This document shows, one piece after another, positions 26,740 to 35,539 of a stretch of DNA of 64,000 nt (the first letter of the stretch is position 1; every line of letters begins with the position of its first letter). The DNA is taken from assembly GCA_019323515.1 (NCBI GenBank), contig JAHWHG010000007.1, positions 124,001 to 188,000 of the forward strand. Direction: 5' to 3'. The notes under the pieces were generated by a model. It ran no database searches. It was not told the DNA's origin and saw only the letters and a program-made list of their open reading frames with translations. A program made the translations under genes and the position numbers. The stretch is from Candidatus Woesearchaeota archaeon (GTDB taxonomy: Archaea > Nanobdellota > Nanobdellia > Woesearchaeales > JAHWHD01).

Positions 26740-27938
26740 TTATTAAAGGCGATTACCGAAAATCTAAGAAAAAGTACGACATAGAGAGCATCATAAAAAC
26801 AAATAGAGAAAAGAAACGTCTTCAAATCCCAGAACTTCAGGCAACTACAGACTTCTCAAAAAGCCATGAACTCGAGAAAAGAATTAACAAACTCGAAGAC
26901 TTGACAAACTTAAATAAACAAGATTTGTACGAGATAATCAAGGAATATATCAGACCTAAACCTAAGAATCTTGACCATTACATAATTACAGCAGATATTA
27001 ACCCATTAATTTATACTAAAATTGATTCAGCACTTTCGCAGCTTGAGAGCGCTTACCTAGACAAGAAAGAAGCCAGGAAATACACCTCGCGGACAGATAC
27101 AGAATCAGATGACCCACTGAAACAATACTTAAACGATATTGGAAAAGTCCCACTCCTCACTGCAGAAGAAGAGATACACCTTGGCAAATTAATAGAGAAA
27201 GGGAACACAAAAGCAAAGAACAATTTAATCAGAGGAAACCTTCGCCTTGTTGTATCTGTTGCAAAAAAATATACAAACAGAGGCCTAAGCACACTAGATT
27301 TAATACAGGAAGGAAACCAAGGATTGATTAGGGCTGCAGAGAAATTTAGATATATGAAAGGTTTTAAGTTTTCGACATACGCAATATGGTGGATTAGACA
27401 AGCAATTACAAGAGCAATAGCAGACCAAGGACGAGTAATAAGAATTCCAGTGCACGCTAATGAAAGGGTAAGTAGGATTAGACAGATTAAGAAAAAGATT
27501 ACCCAAGAGCTTGGCAGGGTTCCGACATTAGAGGAAGTTGCAAATGAAATGAACACAATACCTGAACAGCTGAACGAATTCATGAAGGACATAACAAAAC
27601 CTGCATCACTTGACCAAGATATGACAGACAGTGAGATTACTAAAGGAGATTTAATAAAAAACCAGACATCACCAGATCCATTTAATGAAAGTTCCTACAA
27701 TGCACTAAGAGAACAGATTGCTGAAGTACTTGAGACACTTTCACCAAGAGAAAAACAGGTAATAAATTATAGATTTGGACTTATTGATGGGATAAAAAGA
27801 ACTCTGGATGCAACAGGACAAAAATTTGGTGTGACAAGAGAAAGGATAAGACAGATTGAAAGCAAAGCTCTTACAAGATTAAGACATCCATCCCGTTCAG
27901 GAAAGTTAAGAGACTTCTATGATAGAGAAGTTGCTTGA
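26736..27938 (+). CDS. Bacterial primary-type RNA polymerase sigma-70 factor
   Basis: The 400-residue product contains every conserved sigma-70 region except a recognisable 1.1. Region 1.2 spans about 126-160. Region 2 spans about 161-232 and includes core-binding [11 protein letters not shown] and the -10-reading WWIRQAITR (Trp218, Trp219, Arg221, Gln222, Thr225). Region 3 spans about 235-310. Region 4 spans about 322-395, with -35-reading [10 protein letters not shown] (Arg368, Glu369, Arg372, Gln373) and LRHPSRS. These DNA-contact residues equal those of bacterial housekeeping sigma factors. The first 120 residues are Lys-rich and unfamiliar. It starts at a GTG overlapping the asnS stop and converges with the archaeal/eukaryal deoxyhypusine synthase gene, so assembly contamination is unlikely. 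Its role beside TBP/TFB-driven transcription is unknown. Confidence 0.95.
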   Translation: MIIKGDYRKSKKKYDIESIIKTNREKKRLQIPELQATTDFSKSHELEKRINKLEDLTNLNKQDLYEIIKEYIRPKPKNLDHYIITADINPLIYTKIDSALSQLESAYLDKKEARKYTSRTDTESDDPLKQYLNDIGKVPLLTAEEEIHLGKLIEKGNTKAKNNLIRGNLRLVVSVAKKYTNRGLSTLDLIQEGNQGLIRAAEKFRYMKGFKFSTYAIWWIRQAITRAIADQGRVIRIPVHANERVSRIRQIKKKITQELGRVPTLEEVANEMNTIPEQLNEFMKDITKPASLDQDMTDSEITKGDLIKNQTSPDPFNESSYNALREQIAEVLETLSPREKQVINYRFGLIDGIKRTLDATGQKFGVTRERIRQIESKALTRLRHPSRSGKLRDFYDREVA

Positions 27939-27941
27939 AAA

Positions 27942-28880
27942 CTATTTCTTTACATAACTATAAATAAAAGGCAAAGCAATTGTAGCATCACAATGAACTG
28001 TAACATACTTAGCATCCTTGCTTATCTTACCCCAGGATATCGCCTCACGCAGCGTAGCTCCGCTTAACCCCCCTGTCTCTTCTCTATCCATTGTAATCTG
28101 TACAGCATAATTATGTTTCTTAGGAGAAAACTGCATAGCTTGTAATATAAAATCCTTAGGCACACCTCCGCCGACGATAAACACACCAGTTCTATCATTA
28201 CCCCAAGTGATGTTCATAATCTCTTTCATATCCTCAAATGTATCAACAGTTAACTCTTTACCTTGCGCGATATAACCCCATGTCTGAAAACCTATCGCAG
28301 AATCACTTATTCCCGGACAAAAAATAGGGACATTCTTTTTAGCACATGCAGCAAGTATAGAATCATCACTATCAATATTATCCCCAATAATCTTCAACAA
28401 TTCCCTTACACTATACTTCCTCTTCTCAAGGTTATCATATAATCCATGAAGCCAAGGCTCTAAATCTTCATAGCCCTTATTAGAAAGAAAAACATCATAA
28501 ATCCTATCAATACCTTGCTCAAACAACTTTTCATCATCTATATAATTAGTGCCCTGGATATGCCTATGTCCAAGACTCTCAATCAAATCATGAACCATAT
28601 TAGCGCCAGTTGTAACCAATACATCAATCATTCCCTCATTAACCATTTCAATAATTATCCGTTTCATACCAGCTGGCACCATCGCCCCAGCTAAACCAAA
28701 AAACACTTTACACTCTTTATCAAGAACCATACTCTCAAAAATCTTACAAGCCTTACCAAGCCTGCCAGCACCAAAAACACCGCACTTCTGCATCTCTTCA
28801 GCAAGTTCTCTAACCTTCATATCACTCTTTATACCGATATGCTTGACAGGCTCTCCCCCATTACACTTATGACAATCCAT
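27942..28880 (-). CDS. dys: Deoxyhypusine synthase
   Basis: The 312-residue enzyme transfers the aminobutyl group of spermidine to a lysine of aIF5A, the first step of hypusine formation, a pathway of archaea and eukaryotes. The catalytic lysine lies in EAISWGKIS (about residue 285), with NAD-binding segments VTTGANMVHD (about 90) and GGGVPKDF (about 237). The length is normal. It converges with the sigma gene, three bases apart, and is divergent from the TatD gene. aIF5A itself is not in the window. Confidence 0.95.
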   Translation of the reverse strand: MDCHKCNGGEPVKHIGIKSDMKVRELAEEMQKCGVFGAGRLGKACKIFESMVLDKECKVFFGLAGAMVPAGMKRIIIEMVNEGMIDVLVTTGANMVHDLIESLGHRHIQGTNYIDDEKLFEQGIDRIYDVFLSNKGYEDLEPWLHGLYDNLEKRKYSVRELLKIIGDNIDSDDSILAACAKKNVPIFCPGISDSAIGFQTWGYIAQGKELTVDTFEDMKEIMNITWGNDRTGVFIVGGGVPKDFILQAMQFSPKKHNYAVQITMDREETGGLSGATLREAISWGKISKDAKYVTVHCDATIALPFIYSYVKK

Positions 28881-28936
28881 GTTTTCTTGAAGAACCGATG
28901 AATTTATATATATTTCTCATGCTTTTATAAATAAAA

Positions 28937-29689
28937 ATGATAGTTGATGTACACGCACATATGGACATGCTCAAAGGAGATTTAAGCCCAATAATCAAGA
29001 GAGCTAAAAAAGCCGGACTTAATACCATAATCTCAAACTCTGTTAACCTTGAATCCTGTAAAAAAAACATTGAAATATCAAAACAGTATCCTATTGTCAA
29101 ACCAGCCCTAGCAATATATCCAAGAGATGCAGTTGAAAATCCAGATGAAATTGAAACAACCTTTGAATTCATCAAAAGAAACGTAAAAAAAGCTATAGCA
29201 ATAGGTGAAGCTGGGCTTGATTATCATCTTCCCTTTTTGACAGAAATAAAAGCAGTAAAGATCCAAAAACAGGTTTTCCAAGAATTGATAAAGTTAGCAG
29301 AAAAATCAAAACTACCATTAATAGTCCACTCGAGAAAGGCTGAAAAAGAAGTGGTTGAGATACTAGAAACATCAAAACTCAAACACATAATCTTGCATTG
29401 CTATGGTGGAAAATTAAAACTAGCTAAAAGGATTACAGAAAACGGGTGGAACTTCTCAATACCTGCTTCGATTGTAAGAAGCGAACACTTCCAAAAAATA
29501 GTAGAACAAACACCACTACCCCAACTGTTATCAGAGACAGATGCACCGTTCCAATCTCCTTTCCATAACAAGCAGAATGAACCTGCTTTCATAATAGAGG
29601 GAATAAAAAAGATTGCAGAGATAAAATCAATTACATTAGAAGATTGCAAGAATAACCTTTTTATGAATTTTCAGAGGATATTCAAATGA
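28937..29689 (+). CDS. TatD-family metal-dependent hydrolase/nuclease
   Basis: The 250-residue TIM-barrel protein has the TatD metal motifs: DVHAHMD (about 4-10), GEAGLDYH (about 92-99), VHSRKAEKEV (about 130), LHCYGG (about 154) and SETDAPF (about 200). Family members are 3'-5' DNases or RNases in quality control. The gene overlaps the following radical SAM gene by ATGA. The upstream gap is only 56 bp, with TATA-like TATATAT about 26 bp before the ATG, again suggesting a leaderless message. Confidence 0.9.
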   Translation: MIVDVHAHMDMLKGDLSPIIKRAKKAGLNTIISNSVNLESCKKNIEISKQYPIVKPALAIYPRDAVENPDEIETTFEFIKRNVKKAIAIGEAGLDYHLPFLTEIKAVKIQKQVFQELIKLAEKSKLPLIVHSRKAEKEVVEILETSKLKHIILHCYGGKLKLAKRITENGWNFSIPASIVRSEHFQKIVEQTPLPQLLSETDAPFQSPFHNKQNEPAFIIEGIKKIAEIKSITLEDCKNNLFMNFQRIFK

Positions 29690-30807
29690 GAAAAATAGAG
29701 GACACTCCTTACTTCTCAAAAAAAATAGGCACACTTCCTAAAGGCTGCCAGCTCTGTGTTGAAGGGAAAAAACTCGTTCTAGTTGTCACAGGTTTATGTT
29801 CCTCAAAATGTTATTACTGCCCATTAAGTGACCAAAAAAAAGATATTGATTTGGTTTGGGCAAATGAATGGCAGACAGATCAAGATAAAGACATCATTAC
29901 CGAAGCAGAACTTTGCAGTTCAAAAGGAGCAGGATTTACAGGAGGAGACCCTCTTCTAAAATTTGATAGGACTTTACATTACATTAAACTTCTAAAAAAA
30001 AGATTTGGTAAACATTTCCACATACATCTTTACACACCATTCGAGCTTGTTACAAAAGAAAAATTACAAAAACTGGAAAAAGCAGGCCTTGATGAGATAA
30101 GATTCCATCCAAAAGTTGAAGACAATCGATTATGGGAAAAATTAGAACTAGCAAAGACACTTAACATTGACATAGGTATAGAGATCCCAATTATACCAAA
30201 TACTGAAAAGCAAACAATCACACTCATAGAATACATTAAAGACAAAGTAAAGTTCCTTAATCTGAATGAACTCGAACTTTCTGATAATAATACACAACAA
30301 CTCACTAAGTTAGGCTTCACTCCAAAAAACACACTTTCATATGGTGTAAAGGATAGTGAAGAATTAGCCTTAAAAATAATGGAATACTGTAAAAAAAATA
30401 CTGAACTTAACGTACATTACTGCACAACAACATTAAAGGACAGTGTCCAGCTTGCTGAAAGGATAAAAAGAAGAGCAAAGAACATAAAACAGCATTATGA
30501 CACAATAACAGACGAAGGAACAATAATAAGAGGAGTACTTTATCTTCCAGAACTCAAACCAGACACAGGATATAGGAAAAAACTCCAAACAATTGATAAA
30601 GAACCAATTATTAAGAAACTTAAAGAACTTCAGAGAAAGATTAAGTTCCATACAGATATAGATAAGATAAAACTAAGACTGCTCTGTTCAAAAAAACAAA
30701 TTATAAAGAACATAAAGGATATAAAACAATTAAATCTTATCCCGGCAGTTGTTGAAGAATACCCAACACATGATGCTCTTGAGATTGATGTGAATTTCTT
30801 AGATTAA
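29686..30807 (+). CDS. Radical SAM protein, COG2108-like archaeal family
   Basis: The 373-residue protein has a CX3CX2C cluster site (LCSSKCYYCP, about 37-46), a GGDPLL motif for SAM binding (about 87) and two upstream Cys in GCQLC (20-23). It resembles the uncharacterised archaeal radical SAM family near pyruvate-formate-lyase activases (COG2108). The C-terminal 100 residues are helical and Lys-rich. It is coupled to TatD by ATGA overlap. Substrate and reaction are unknown. Confidence 0.85.
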   Translation: MRKIEDTPYFSKKIGTLPKGCQLCVEGKKLVLVVTGLCSSKCYYCPLSDQKKDIDLVWANEWQTDQDKDIITEAELCSSKGAGFTGGDPLLKFDRTLHYIKLLKKRFGKHFHIHLYTPFELVTKEKLQKLEKAGLDEIRFHPKVEDNRLWEKLELAKTLNIDIGIEIPIIPNTEKQTITLIEYIKDKVKFLNLNELELSDNNTQQLTKLGFTPKNTLSYGVKDSEELALKIMEYCKKNTELNVHYCTTTLKDSVQLAERIKRRAKNIKQHYDTITDEGTIIRGVLYLPELKPDTGYRKKLQTIDKEPIIKKLKELQRKIKFHTDIDKIKLRLLCSKKQIIKNIKDIKQLNLIPAVVEEYPTHDALEIDVNFLD

Positions 30808-30883
30808 TATGAGATAAAGGCCCTAATAATCAAAATATTTATAAACAAACTGATATTAAATTCTATAATCAAGAGGTGATAAT

Positions 30884-31087
30884 ATGAGCACAATACCGGC
30901 TGCTGCAATGGAAAGAATTCTTAGAAGAGCTGGAGCTAAAAGAGTAAGCGAACCTGCTAAAAAAGCATTTGCAGAGATCCTTGAAGATTACGCTCTAAAG
31001 ATAGGTGAAAAAGCTCTTAATATAGCCAAAAATTGCGGCAGGAAAACCATTCTTGACACCGATATCAAGATGGTTAAACTAAAATGA
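30884..31087 (+). CDS. Archaeal histone
   Basis: The 67-residue protein is a minimal histone fold: a short helix with RILRRAGAKRVS, a long central helix (about 24-50) and a C-terminal helix reached through GRKTILDTDI. It matches the HMf/HTk length and the conserved R-T pair of DNA-binding loops. It wraps DNA as dimers and oligomers in the nucleoid. A strong ribosome site (AGAGGTGAT) sits three bases before the ATG, fitting high expression. It overlaps the next small gene by ATGA, an unusual coupling for a histone gene. Confidence 0.95.
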   Translation: MSTIPAAAMERILRRAGAKRVSEPAKKAFAEILEDYALKIGEKALNIAKNCGRKTILDTDIKMVKLK

Positions 31088-31305
31088 AAATAACAATTGA
31101 CACTAAACAAGACAGTAAAGATGATATAAAACGCCTTATCAACATGCTGAGTCATCTTGTAGATAATACAGCATCAAATACAGAGTTTAATACTCCACAA
31201 GAACAAGGTTTCTTTAATATGTTTGGCTCAGTTGAAGAGACCAAAAAAGGACCTGATGAAGATAAATCTGACACAAAAGAGATTCCAAGGATAATGGAAT
31301 ACTAA
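31084..31305 (+). CDS. Small conserved-looking hypothetical protein (73 residues)
   Basis: This acidic protein starts with MKITIDTKQDSKDDIKRLINML, a strand-helix unit (given in part), and ends in a flexible Glu/Asp/Lys-rich tail with FFNMFG in the middle. It is translationally coupled to the histone gene (ATGA overlap). From memory, similar short proteins occur in DPANN genomes, but no function is known. The coupling suggests a chromatin-related role, which is inference. Confidence 0.75.
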   Translation: MKITIDTKQDSKDDIKRLINMLSHLVDNTASNTEFNTPQEQGFFNMFGSVEETKKGPDEDKSDTKEIPRIMEY

Positions 31306-31314
31306 GCAAGTAAG

Positions 31315-31791
31315 ATGAAAGAATCAAGACTACTAAAGATAGAAAAAGACGTTGCACATCTAAAAAAAGAATTAATAATTAAAGAACCAGAACATTTCTC
31401 AATAAGAGATATTATCTCAGCTTTTTTTGGTGCACTTGTTATTGGTCTTACATTCATGTTCAAGGGTTTATTGATTCAACAAAGTATAACCCTAAGTTTC
31501 TTTAATGTGGGGATAATTGTATTAACAACCCTAGCACTAATGGCTTTGGAGATATATTTTATAGGCTATACAAGAGTACAATACAAACATAAAAGAAAAC
31601 CTGGCCAATTCATTCTTAAAAGACTTACAGCTATCTATCTTATTTCATTCACTGTTTCTTTATACTTGGTAAACATCTTTGGAATAAGCAAACTAGCAGG
31701 GAATATTGAAAACATTATGAAAATAGTGCTTGTTCTGACACTTCCTTGCGGAATTGGAGCCACACTCTCTGACCTTTTAAAAAGCTATTAA
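31315..31791 (+). CDS. Four-helix integral membrane protein, unknown family
   Basis: The 158-residue product has a charged N-terminal helix (1-27), then membrane helices at about 36-55, 62-83, 104-124 and 132-153. A polar loop (about 84-100) carries KHKRKPGQF. No catalytic motif is seen; it may belong to a DUF2391-like group, but this is weak. The gene starts nine bases after the small histone-coupled gene and ends 45 bp before archease, so it could share the histone operon. Confidence 0.75.
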   Translation: MKESRLLKIEKDVAHLKKELIIKEPEHFSIRDIISAFFGALVIGLTFMFKGLLIQQSITLSFFNVGIIVLTTLALMALEIYFIGYTRVQYKHKRKPGQFILKRLTAIYLISFTVSLYLVNIFGISKLAGNIENIMKIVLVLTLPCGIGATLSDLLKSY

Positions 31792-31836
31792 CGTATCCTA
31801 AATATTTAAATAACAGCACTTGTTCTTTCAGATAAA

Positions 31837-32247
31837 ATGGTATATGAATTTTTCGAACACCAGGCAGACATTGGCATAAGAGGTATAGGTTCTACACTTG
31901 AAGAGGCATTTGAAGAGTGTGCAAAGGCAATGTTTGAGGTAATGGTAGAGATTGACAGGGTTGAACCCAAGAACGAGATTAAAGTAGAGTGCAGTGCTTC
32001 AAACGAAGAAGAACTACTCGTAGAATGGCTTAATAGGCTACTGGCAGAATCAGGCATAAACAATATGGTCTTCTCAGAGTTTGCTGTTTCAATAAAAGCT
32101 AGCAAGCTTATTGGTACTGCAAAAGGCGAAGAGATTAACCCAGAAAAGCATAAGGTAAAGACAGAAGTCAAATCAGCCACATACTCAGGACTTAAGGTAG
32201 GGAAAAAAGAAGGCAAAATCTTTGCACAATGTATTGTAGACGTGTGA
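31837..32247 (+). CDS. Archease, RtcB activator
   Basis: The 136-residue protein is a full-length archease. It starts YEFFEHQADIGIRG, the conserved acidic metal-binding end, and contains VEWLNRLL and the terminal FAQCIVDV. Archease speeds guanylylation of RtcB and lets it turn over. It sits 11 bp upstream of rtcB in the same operon, the usual archaeal arrangement. A TATA element (31801-31810) about 31 bp before the ATG and no ribosome site suggest a leaderless start. Confidence 0.96.
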   Translation: MVYEFFEHQADIGIRGIGSTLEEAFEECAKAMFEVMVEIDRVEPKNEIKVECSASNEEELLVEWLNRLLAESGINNMVFSEFAVSIKASKLIGTAKGEEINPEKHKVKTEVKSATYSGLKVGKKEGKIFAQCIVDV

Positions 32248-32258
32248 GGTAAACTAAA

Positions 32259-33686
32259 ATGGACATTAACCAATTAAACAAAATATCAGACTACGAATGG
32301 GAAATCCCTCTAACAGGCGATATGAAAGTACCTGGAAGAATCTTTGCAAGTAAAATGCTTATTGAAGAAATGGATGACAAAGTAAAAGAACAAATCTCAA
32401 ATGTAGCTGCACTTCCTGGCATACAAAAAGCCTCACTTGCAATGCCAGATGCACACTGGGGATATGGCTTTCCAATCGGAGGCGTAGGAGCATTTGACCC
32501 AGAGGAAGATGGAATAATCTCTGTAGGTGGAGTTGGCTTTGACATTAACTGTGGAGTCCGTACACTAAAAACTAACCTAACAGTAAAAGAGGTACAGCCA
32601 AAGATAAAAGAACTTGTTGATTCATTGTTTAACACAGTACCAGCAGGACTTGGCTCAAGAGGTGAAATCGCGTTAAAAGAAAACGAGATTAACGATGTAA
32701 TGACACTTGGTTCAAAATGGATCATTGAAAAAGGTTATGGAACAGAGGAAGACCTTGAATATACTGAAGAGAATGGGTATGTTGAAGGAGCTGATCCTAA
32801 AAACGTAAGTGACCTCGCTATTAGAAGAGAAAAAAAACAAGTAGGAACACTAGGCTCAGGCAACCATTACCTTGAAATGCAAGTTGTAGACGAAATTTTT
32901 GATGAAAAGATTGCAAAGAAGTTCGGACTTGAAAAAGACCAAGTGATAATAACACTCCATTGCGGTTCAAGAGCTCTTGGTCACCAGATAGGTTCAGATT
33001 ATTTAAAGATCCTTGCAGACGCATCAAGAAAATATAACATCCCCATAAGGGAAAAAGAACTTGTATGTGCTCCAATTAATTCGCCTGAGGGCAAAAAATA
33101 CTATTCAGCAATGGTCTGCGGTATTAACTACGCCTTCGCTAATAGACAAGTAATCACACATCTTACTAGACAAGGCTTCAACAAAATCTTTCCTGATGCA
33201 GAACTCAAGATGCTTTACGACATCGGCCACAATACTTGCAAGATTGAAGAACATAAAGTGGGGAATAAGGTAAAAAAACTCTATGTGCATAGAAAAGGTT
33301 CAACAAGAGCATTCGGTCCTGATAGAAAAGACCTTCCTAAAGCTTACTCAGGAGTTGGTCAACCTGTAATTATAGGCGGTTCAATGGGCACTTCCTCTTA
33401 CATATTGGCAGGAGCTATTGATGGAAAAGCAAGCTTTGAATCAGTCTGCCACGGAGCTGGTCGTTCAATGTCAAGAACCCAGGCAAAGAAGCAATGGTGG
33501 GGCGGCAATGTTGTTAAAGAACTTGCAGCAAAAGGCATCATCATAAAAGGCCATTCTATGAGCGGTCTAGCAGAGGAAGCACCTGGAGCGTACAAAGAAG
33601 TTAACGAAGTTATTGAATCAGTTTGTAAAGCAAAACTCGCCAATAAAGTTATCAGGATGAGACCTATTGGTAATGTTAAGGGTTAA
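32259..33686 (+). CDS. rtcB: tRNA-splicing ligase RtcB
   Basis: The 475-residue GTP-dependent ligase joins 2',3'-cyclic phosphate and 5'-OH RNA ends after intron removal. Metal and active-site residues are all visible: DINCGVR (Cys), GSGNHYLE, LHCGSRALGHQ, DIGHNTCK and the guanylylated His in CHGAGRSMSR. No intein is present, although rtcB is a common intein host in archaea. It follows archease with ribosome site GAGGTAA. It is directly relevant to the two intron-bearing tRNAs in the window. It overlaps the convergent gene downstream by four bases. Confidence 0.97.
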   Translation: MDINQLNKISDYEWEIPLTGDMKVPGRIFASKMLIEEMDDKVKEQISNVAALPGIQKASLAMPDAHWGYGFPIGGVGAFDPEEDGIISVGGVGFDINCGVRTLKTNLTVKEVQPKIKELVDSLFNTVPAGLGSRGEIALKENEINDVMTLGSKWIIEKGYGTEEDLEYTEENGYVEGADPKNVSDLAIRREKKQVGTLGSGNHYLEMQVVDEIFDEKIAKKFGLEKDQVIITLHCGSRALGHQIGSDYLKILADASRKYNIPIREKELVCAPINSPEGKKYYSAMVCGINYAFANRQVITHLTRQGFNKIFPDAELKMLYDIGHNTCKIEEHKVGNKVKKLYVHRKGSTRAFGPDRKDLPKAYSGVGQPVIIGGSMGTSSYILAGAIDGKASFESVCHGAGRSMSRTQAKKQWWGGNVVKELAAKGIIIKGHSMSGLAEEAPGAYKEVNEVIESVCKAKLANKVIRMRPIGNVKG

Positions 33687-34474
33687 TCAAATAGAGTATT
33701 GATAGGATTCAAGTTACTAAAATAAGGCATTATAACCTTATCATCTTTTGGTTTAGGCAAAGGAAATACAAATTCATCACTATATTCCTTTGTTTTCTTG
33801 ATTATAGCATACCTCTTATCTATCCCTAACTTTTCATAACAAAAGGCCAATCTTTGTAAAAACGGAACTTTATTTATTACACGCCCAGACCTCCCTAGTG
33901 GAAAGCCAGAGAGAACAAAATAGAGAAATTCTTTTACATAAGGAACTCGAGCAAAACAGTTCTCATCATAAATCTTCTCTGCTGCATTTTGTGGAGTCAA
34001 AGATTCTTTCTTAAGATAATCAAAAAGTAAAGACGCAATCTCCTTACCTTTTTCACAAGGCCTTCTCTTCCTTACCTGCATAAACTCAACAACAGACCTC
34101 TTAGGAGGATAAACAAAGTCAGTCTCATATAACTTCAAGTCTTGAATCAAAATGCTATCCTGTTTAACACCAAGATATTCTAGAACAATACCCAATCTAT
34201 CTATTGACCGCGCATTATCCTGAGGTCGATAATGCCCAAAAACAAAAGGGCAACAGCGTGATACATAGCCAATATATTCATACGCAGAAAGGACCCTCAT
34301 ATAACCTAAAGTATCAAATAATTCTTCAGACAATTTAAGATTGGAATAACCCTGTGCCTCAATTTGACTTTTAATCCTAGAACAAATGTCCATACGAATC
34401 CTATAATCAAGCTTTTGTTTTACTTCTCTGCCCTTTGCTTTTTCCAATCTTATAACTAACTTAGTTATATCCAT
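33683..34474 (-). CDS. Hypothetical protein with internal repeat
   Basis: The 263-residue soluble product is not recognised. It contains two similar segments, about 112-145 and 215-248. Each reads as a helix with RLG/RLA and EYLG/EKLG, then a short polar turn, another helix with K-Y, and ends in (D/E)FV(Y/F)P. This points to an internal duplication. The N-terminal 45 residues are basic and helical. It converges on rtcB with a four-base overlap of stop codons. No operon partner is evident. Confidence 0.7.
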   Translation of the reverse strand: MDITKLVIRLEKAKGREVKQKLDYRIRMDICSRIKSQIEAQGYSNLKLSEELFDTLGYMRVLSAYEYIGYVSRCCPFVFGHYRPQDNARSIDRLGIVLEYLGVKQDSILIQDLKLYETDFVYPPKRSVVEFMQVRKRRPCEKGKEIASLLFDYLKKESLTPQNAAEKIYDENCFARVPYVKEFLYFVLSGFPLGRSGRVINKVPFLQRLAFCYEKLGIDKRYAIIKKTKEYSDEFVFPLPKPKDDKVIMPYFSNLNPINTLFD

Positions 34475-34541
34475 AAAACCTAGAAGCCTTTTTGCACTTT
34501 TAAAATTTAATATACTCTAGAATACAAATAACCAAAAGAAT

Positions 34542-35150
34542 TCACAACTCAATAATCTTCCCATTCTTTCCAACATTTATAACCCTAGTTTTACCAATCT
34601 TGTCTTCAATACCTTCAGCCTCATGCACATGAGAACACAGTAAGATGTCAGGTTTAAATGTATCAATTGCCTTTCTTACAGCCTTGCTCGGTGGTACAAA
34701 ATTAGAGAATTTCTCAATAAGACTCCCCTTAGGATGCACATGCGTGACCATAATCTTCTTTTTGATATCTTTAAGGTTATCATTACCTTTCTTCAAAAGC
34801 TCAAACATGTCATCTTCTAATATTACTGGACTAGGCCCTACATTTGTAGCTCCACCAGCACCAAAAATCCCAATATCCTCATAGACAACAGAATAACCAT
34901 GGATGTTTCTCGCACCATATACTTGAGCCAAAAAATCAGCAGTAGCAACACTTTCATGATTTCCAGGGATAAGCAGAACCTTTTTACCAACCCTCCTGAA
35001 AGGACCTATCAAGTTCTTAGTAGAACTCTCAAAATTAGTTATATCACCACATAGGATAACCAAATCTACATTCTCCTTCTCAGCTCTTTTAGCTAATCTT
35101 TCAGCTAAATTAGTATCACCATGAAGGTCTCCAGATGCGAGTATTTTCAT
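34542..35150 (-). CDS. Calcineurin-like metallophosphoesterase
   Basis: The 202-residue phosphoesterase has the five metal motifs: SGDLHGD (6-12), LCGDITN (about 33), PGNHES (about 61), VTHVHPKG (about 138) and SHVHEAEG (about 173). It resembles small archaeal YfcE/MJ0936-like enzymes acting on phosphodiesters. It is the last gene of a probable operon with the 124-residue gene (one base apart) and sua5. The physiological substrate is unknown. Confidence 0.9.
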   Translation of the reverse strand: MKILASGDLHGDTNLAERLAKRAEKENVDLVILCGDITNFESSTKNLIGPFRRVGKKVLLIPGNHESVATADFLAQVYGARNIHGYSVVYEDIGIFGAGGATNVGPSPVILEDDMFELLKKGNDNLKDIKKKIMVTHVHPKGSLIEKFSNFVPPSKAVRKAIDTFKPDILLCSHVHEAEGIEDKIGKTRVINVGKNGKIIEL

Positions 35151-35151
35151 T

Positions 35152-35526
35152 TTAGAACTTTTCTACCCCTGCAACACGAAGCGTTCTTATCTTAAGCCCT
35201 TGTTCTCCAGCCTTATGTAAAATATCAGTGCTAATTTCATCAATCACATCAGATATCTCCCAAAAAGGTTTAAATCCCTGGTCTTTTAAGAATGGCCAGA
35301 CATCTTTGATTCTTGACGTATTTGGCTTGTATAATTCATCTATTAAAAAACCGTCCACAATAATCAAACGACTATCGTTGAAATAAGTTGTCACAAGACG
35401 AGATTCCTTCCAAGGAAAAATGTGTGTACCTTCTCCATGTATATAATCGTCTGTTCCGTCATAAGCGCCATCTATCATACGATTATATAACATCTTTCCA
35501 TTTATAAAGCTTTCGGTTGTTACCAC
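35152..35526 (-). CDS. Hypothetical protein (124 residues)
   Basis: The small soluble product is not recognised. It starts at a GTG at 35526. It mixes strands and helices with several Asp/Tyr/Trp residues (DGAYDGTDDYIHG, FPWKESRL). The pattern of a strand-rich first half and a C-terminal helix-strand might be a compact enzyme or binding domain. It is placed between sua5 (13 bp) and the phosphoesterase (one base), all on the minus strand, so a shared transcript is likely. Confidence 0.65.
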   Translation of the reverse strand: MVTTESFINGKMLYNRMIDGAYDGTDDYIHGEGTHIFPWKESRLVTTYFNDSRLIIVDGFLIDELYKPNTSRIKDVWPFLKDQGFKPFWEISDVIDEISTDILHKAGEQGLKIRTLRVAGVEKF

Positions 35527-35539
35527 TTGTAAGAACTAA

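Noticed and set aside
26736..27938. Sigma factor as bacterial contamination of the assembly
   Set aside because: The gene shares four bases with asnS and is three bases from deoxyhypusine synthase, with similar AT-rich codon use, so a contaminant join is unlikely; read coverage would still be the decisive test.
31806..32273. 155-codon frame antisense to archease
   Set aside because: Archease on the plus strand is unmistakable; the antisense frame is Ser-rich shadow coding.
32259..33686. Intein in rtcB
   Set aside because: The frame is the normal 475 residues and all motifs are contiguous.
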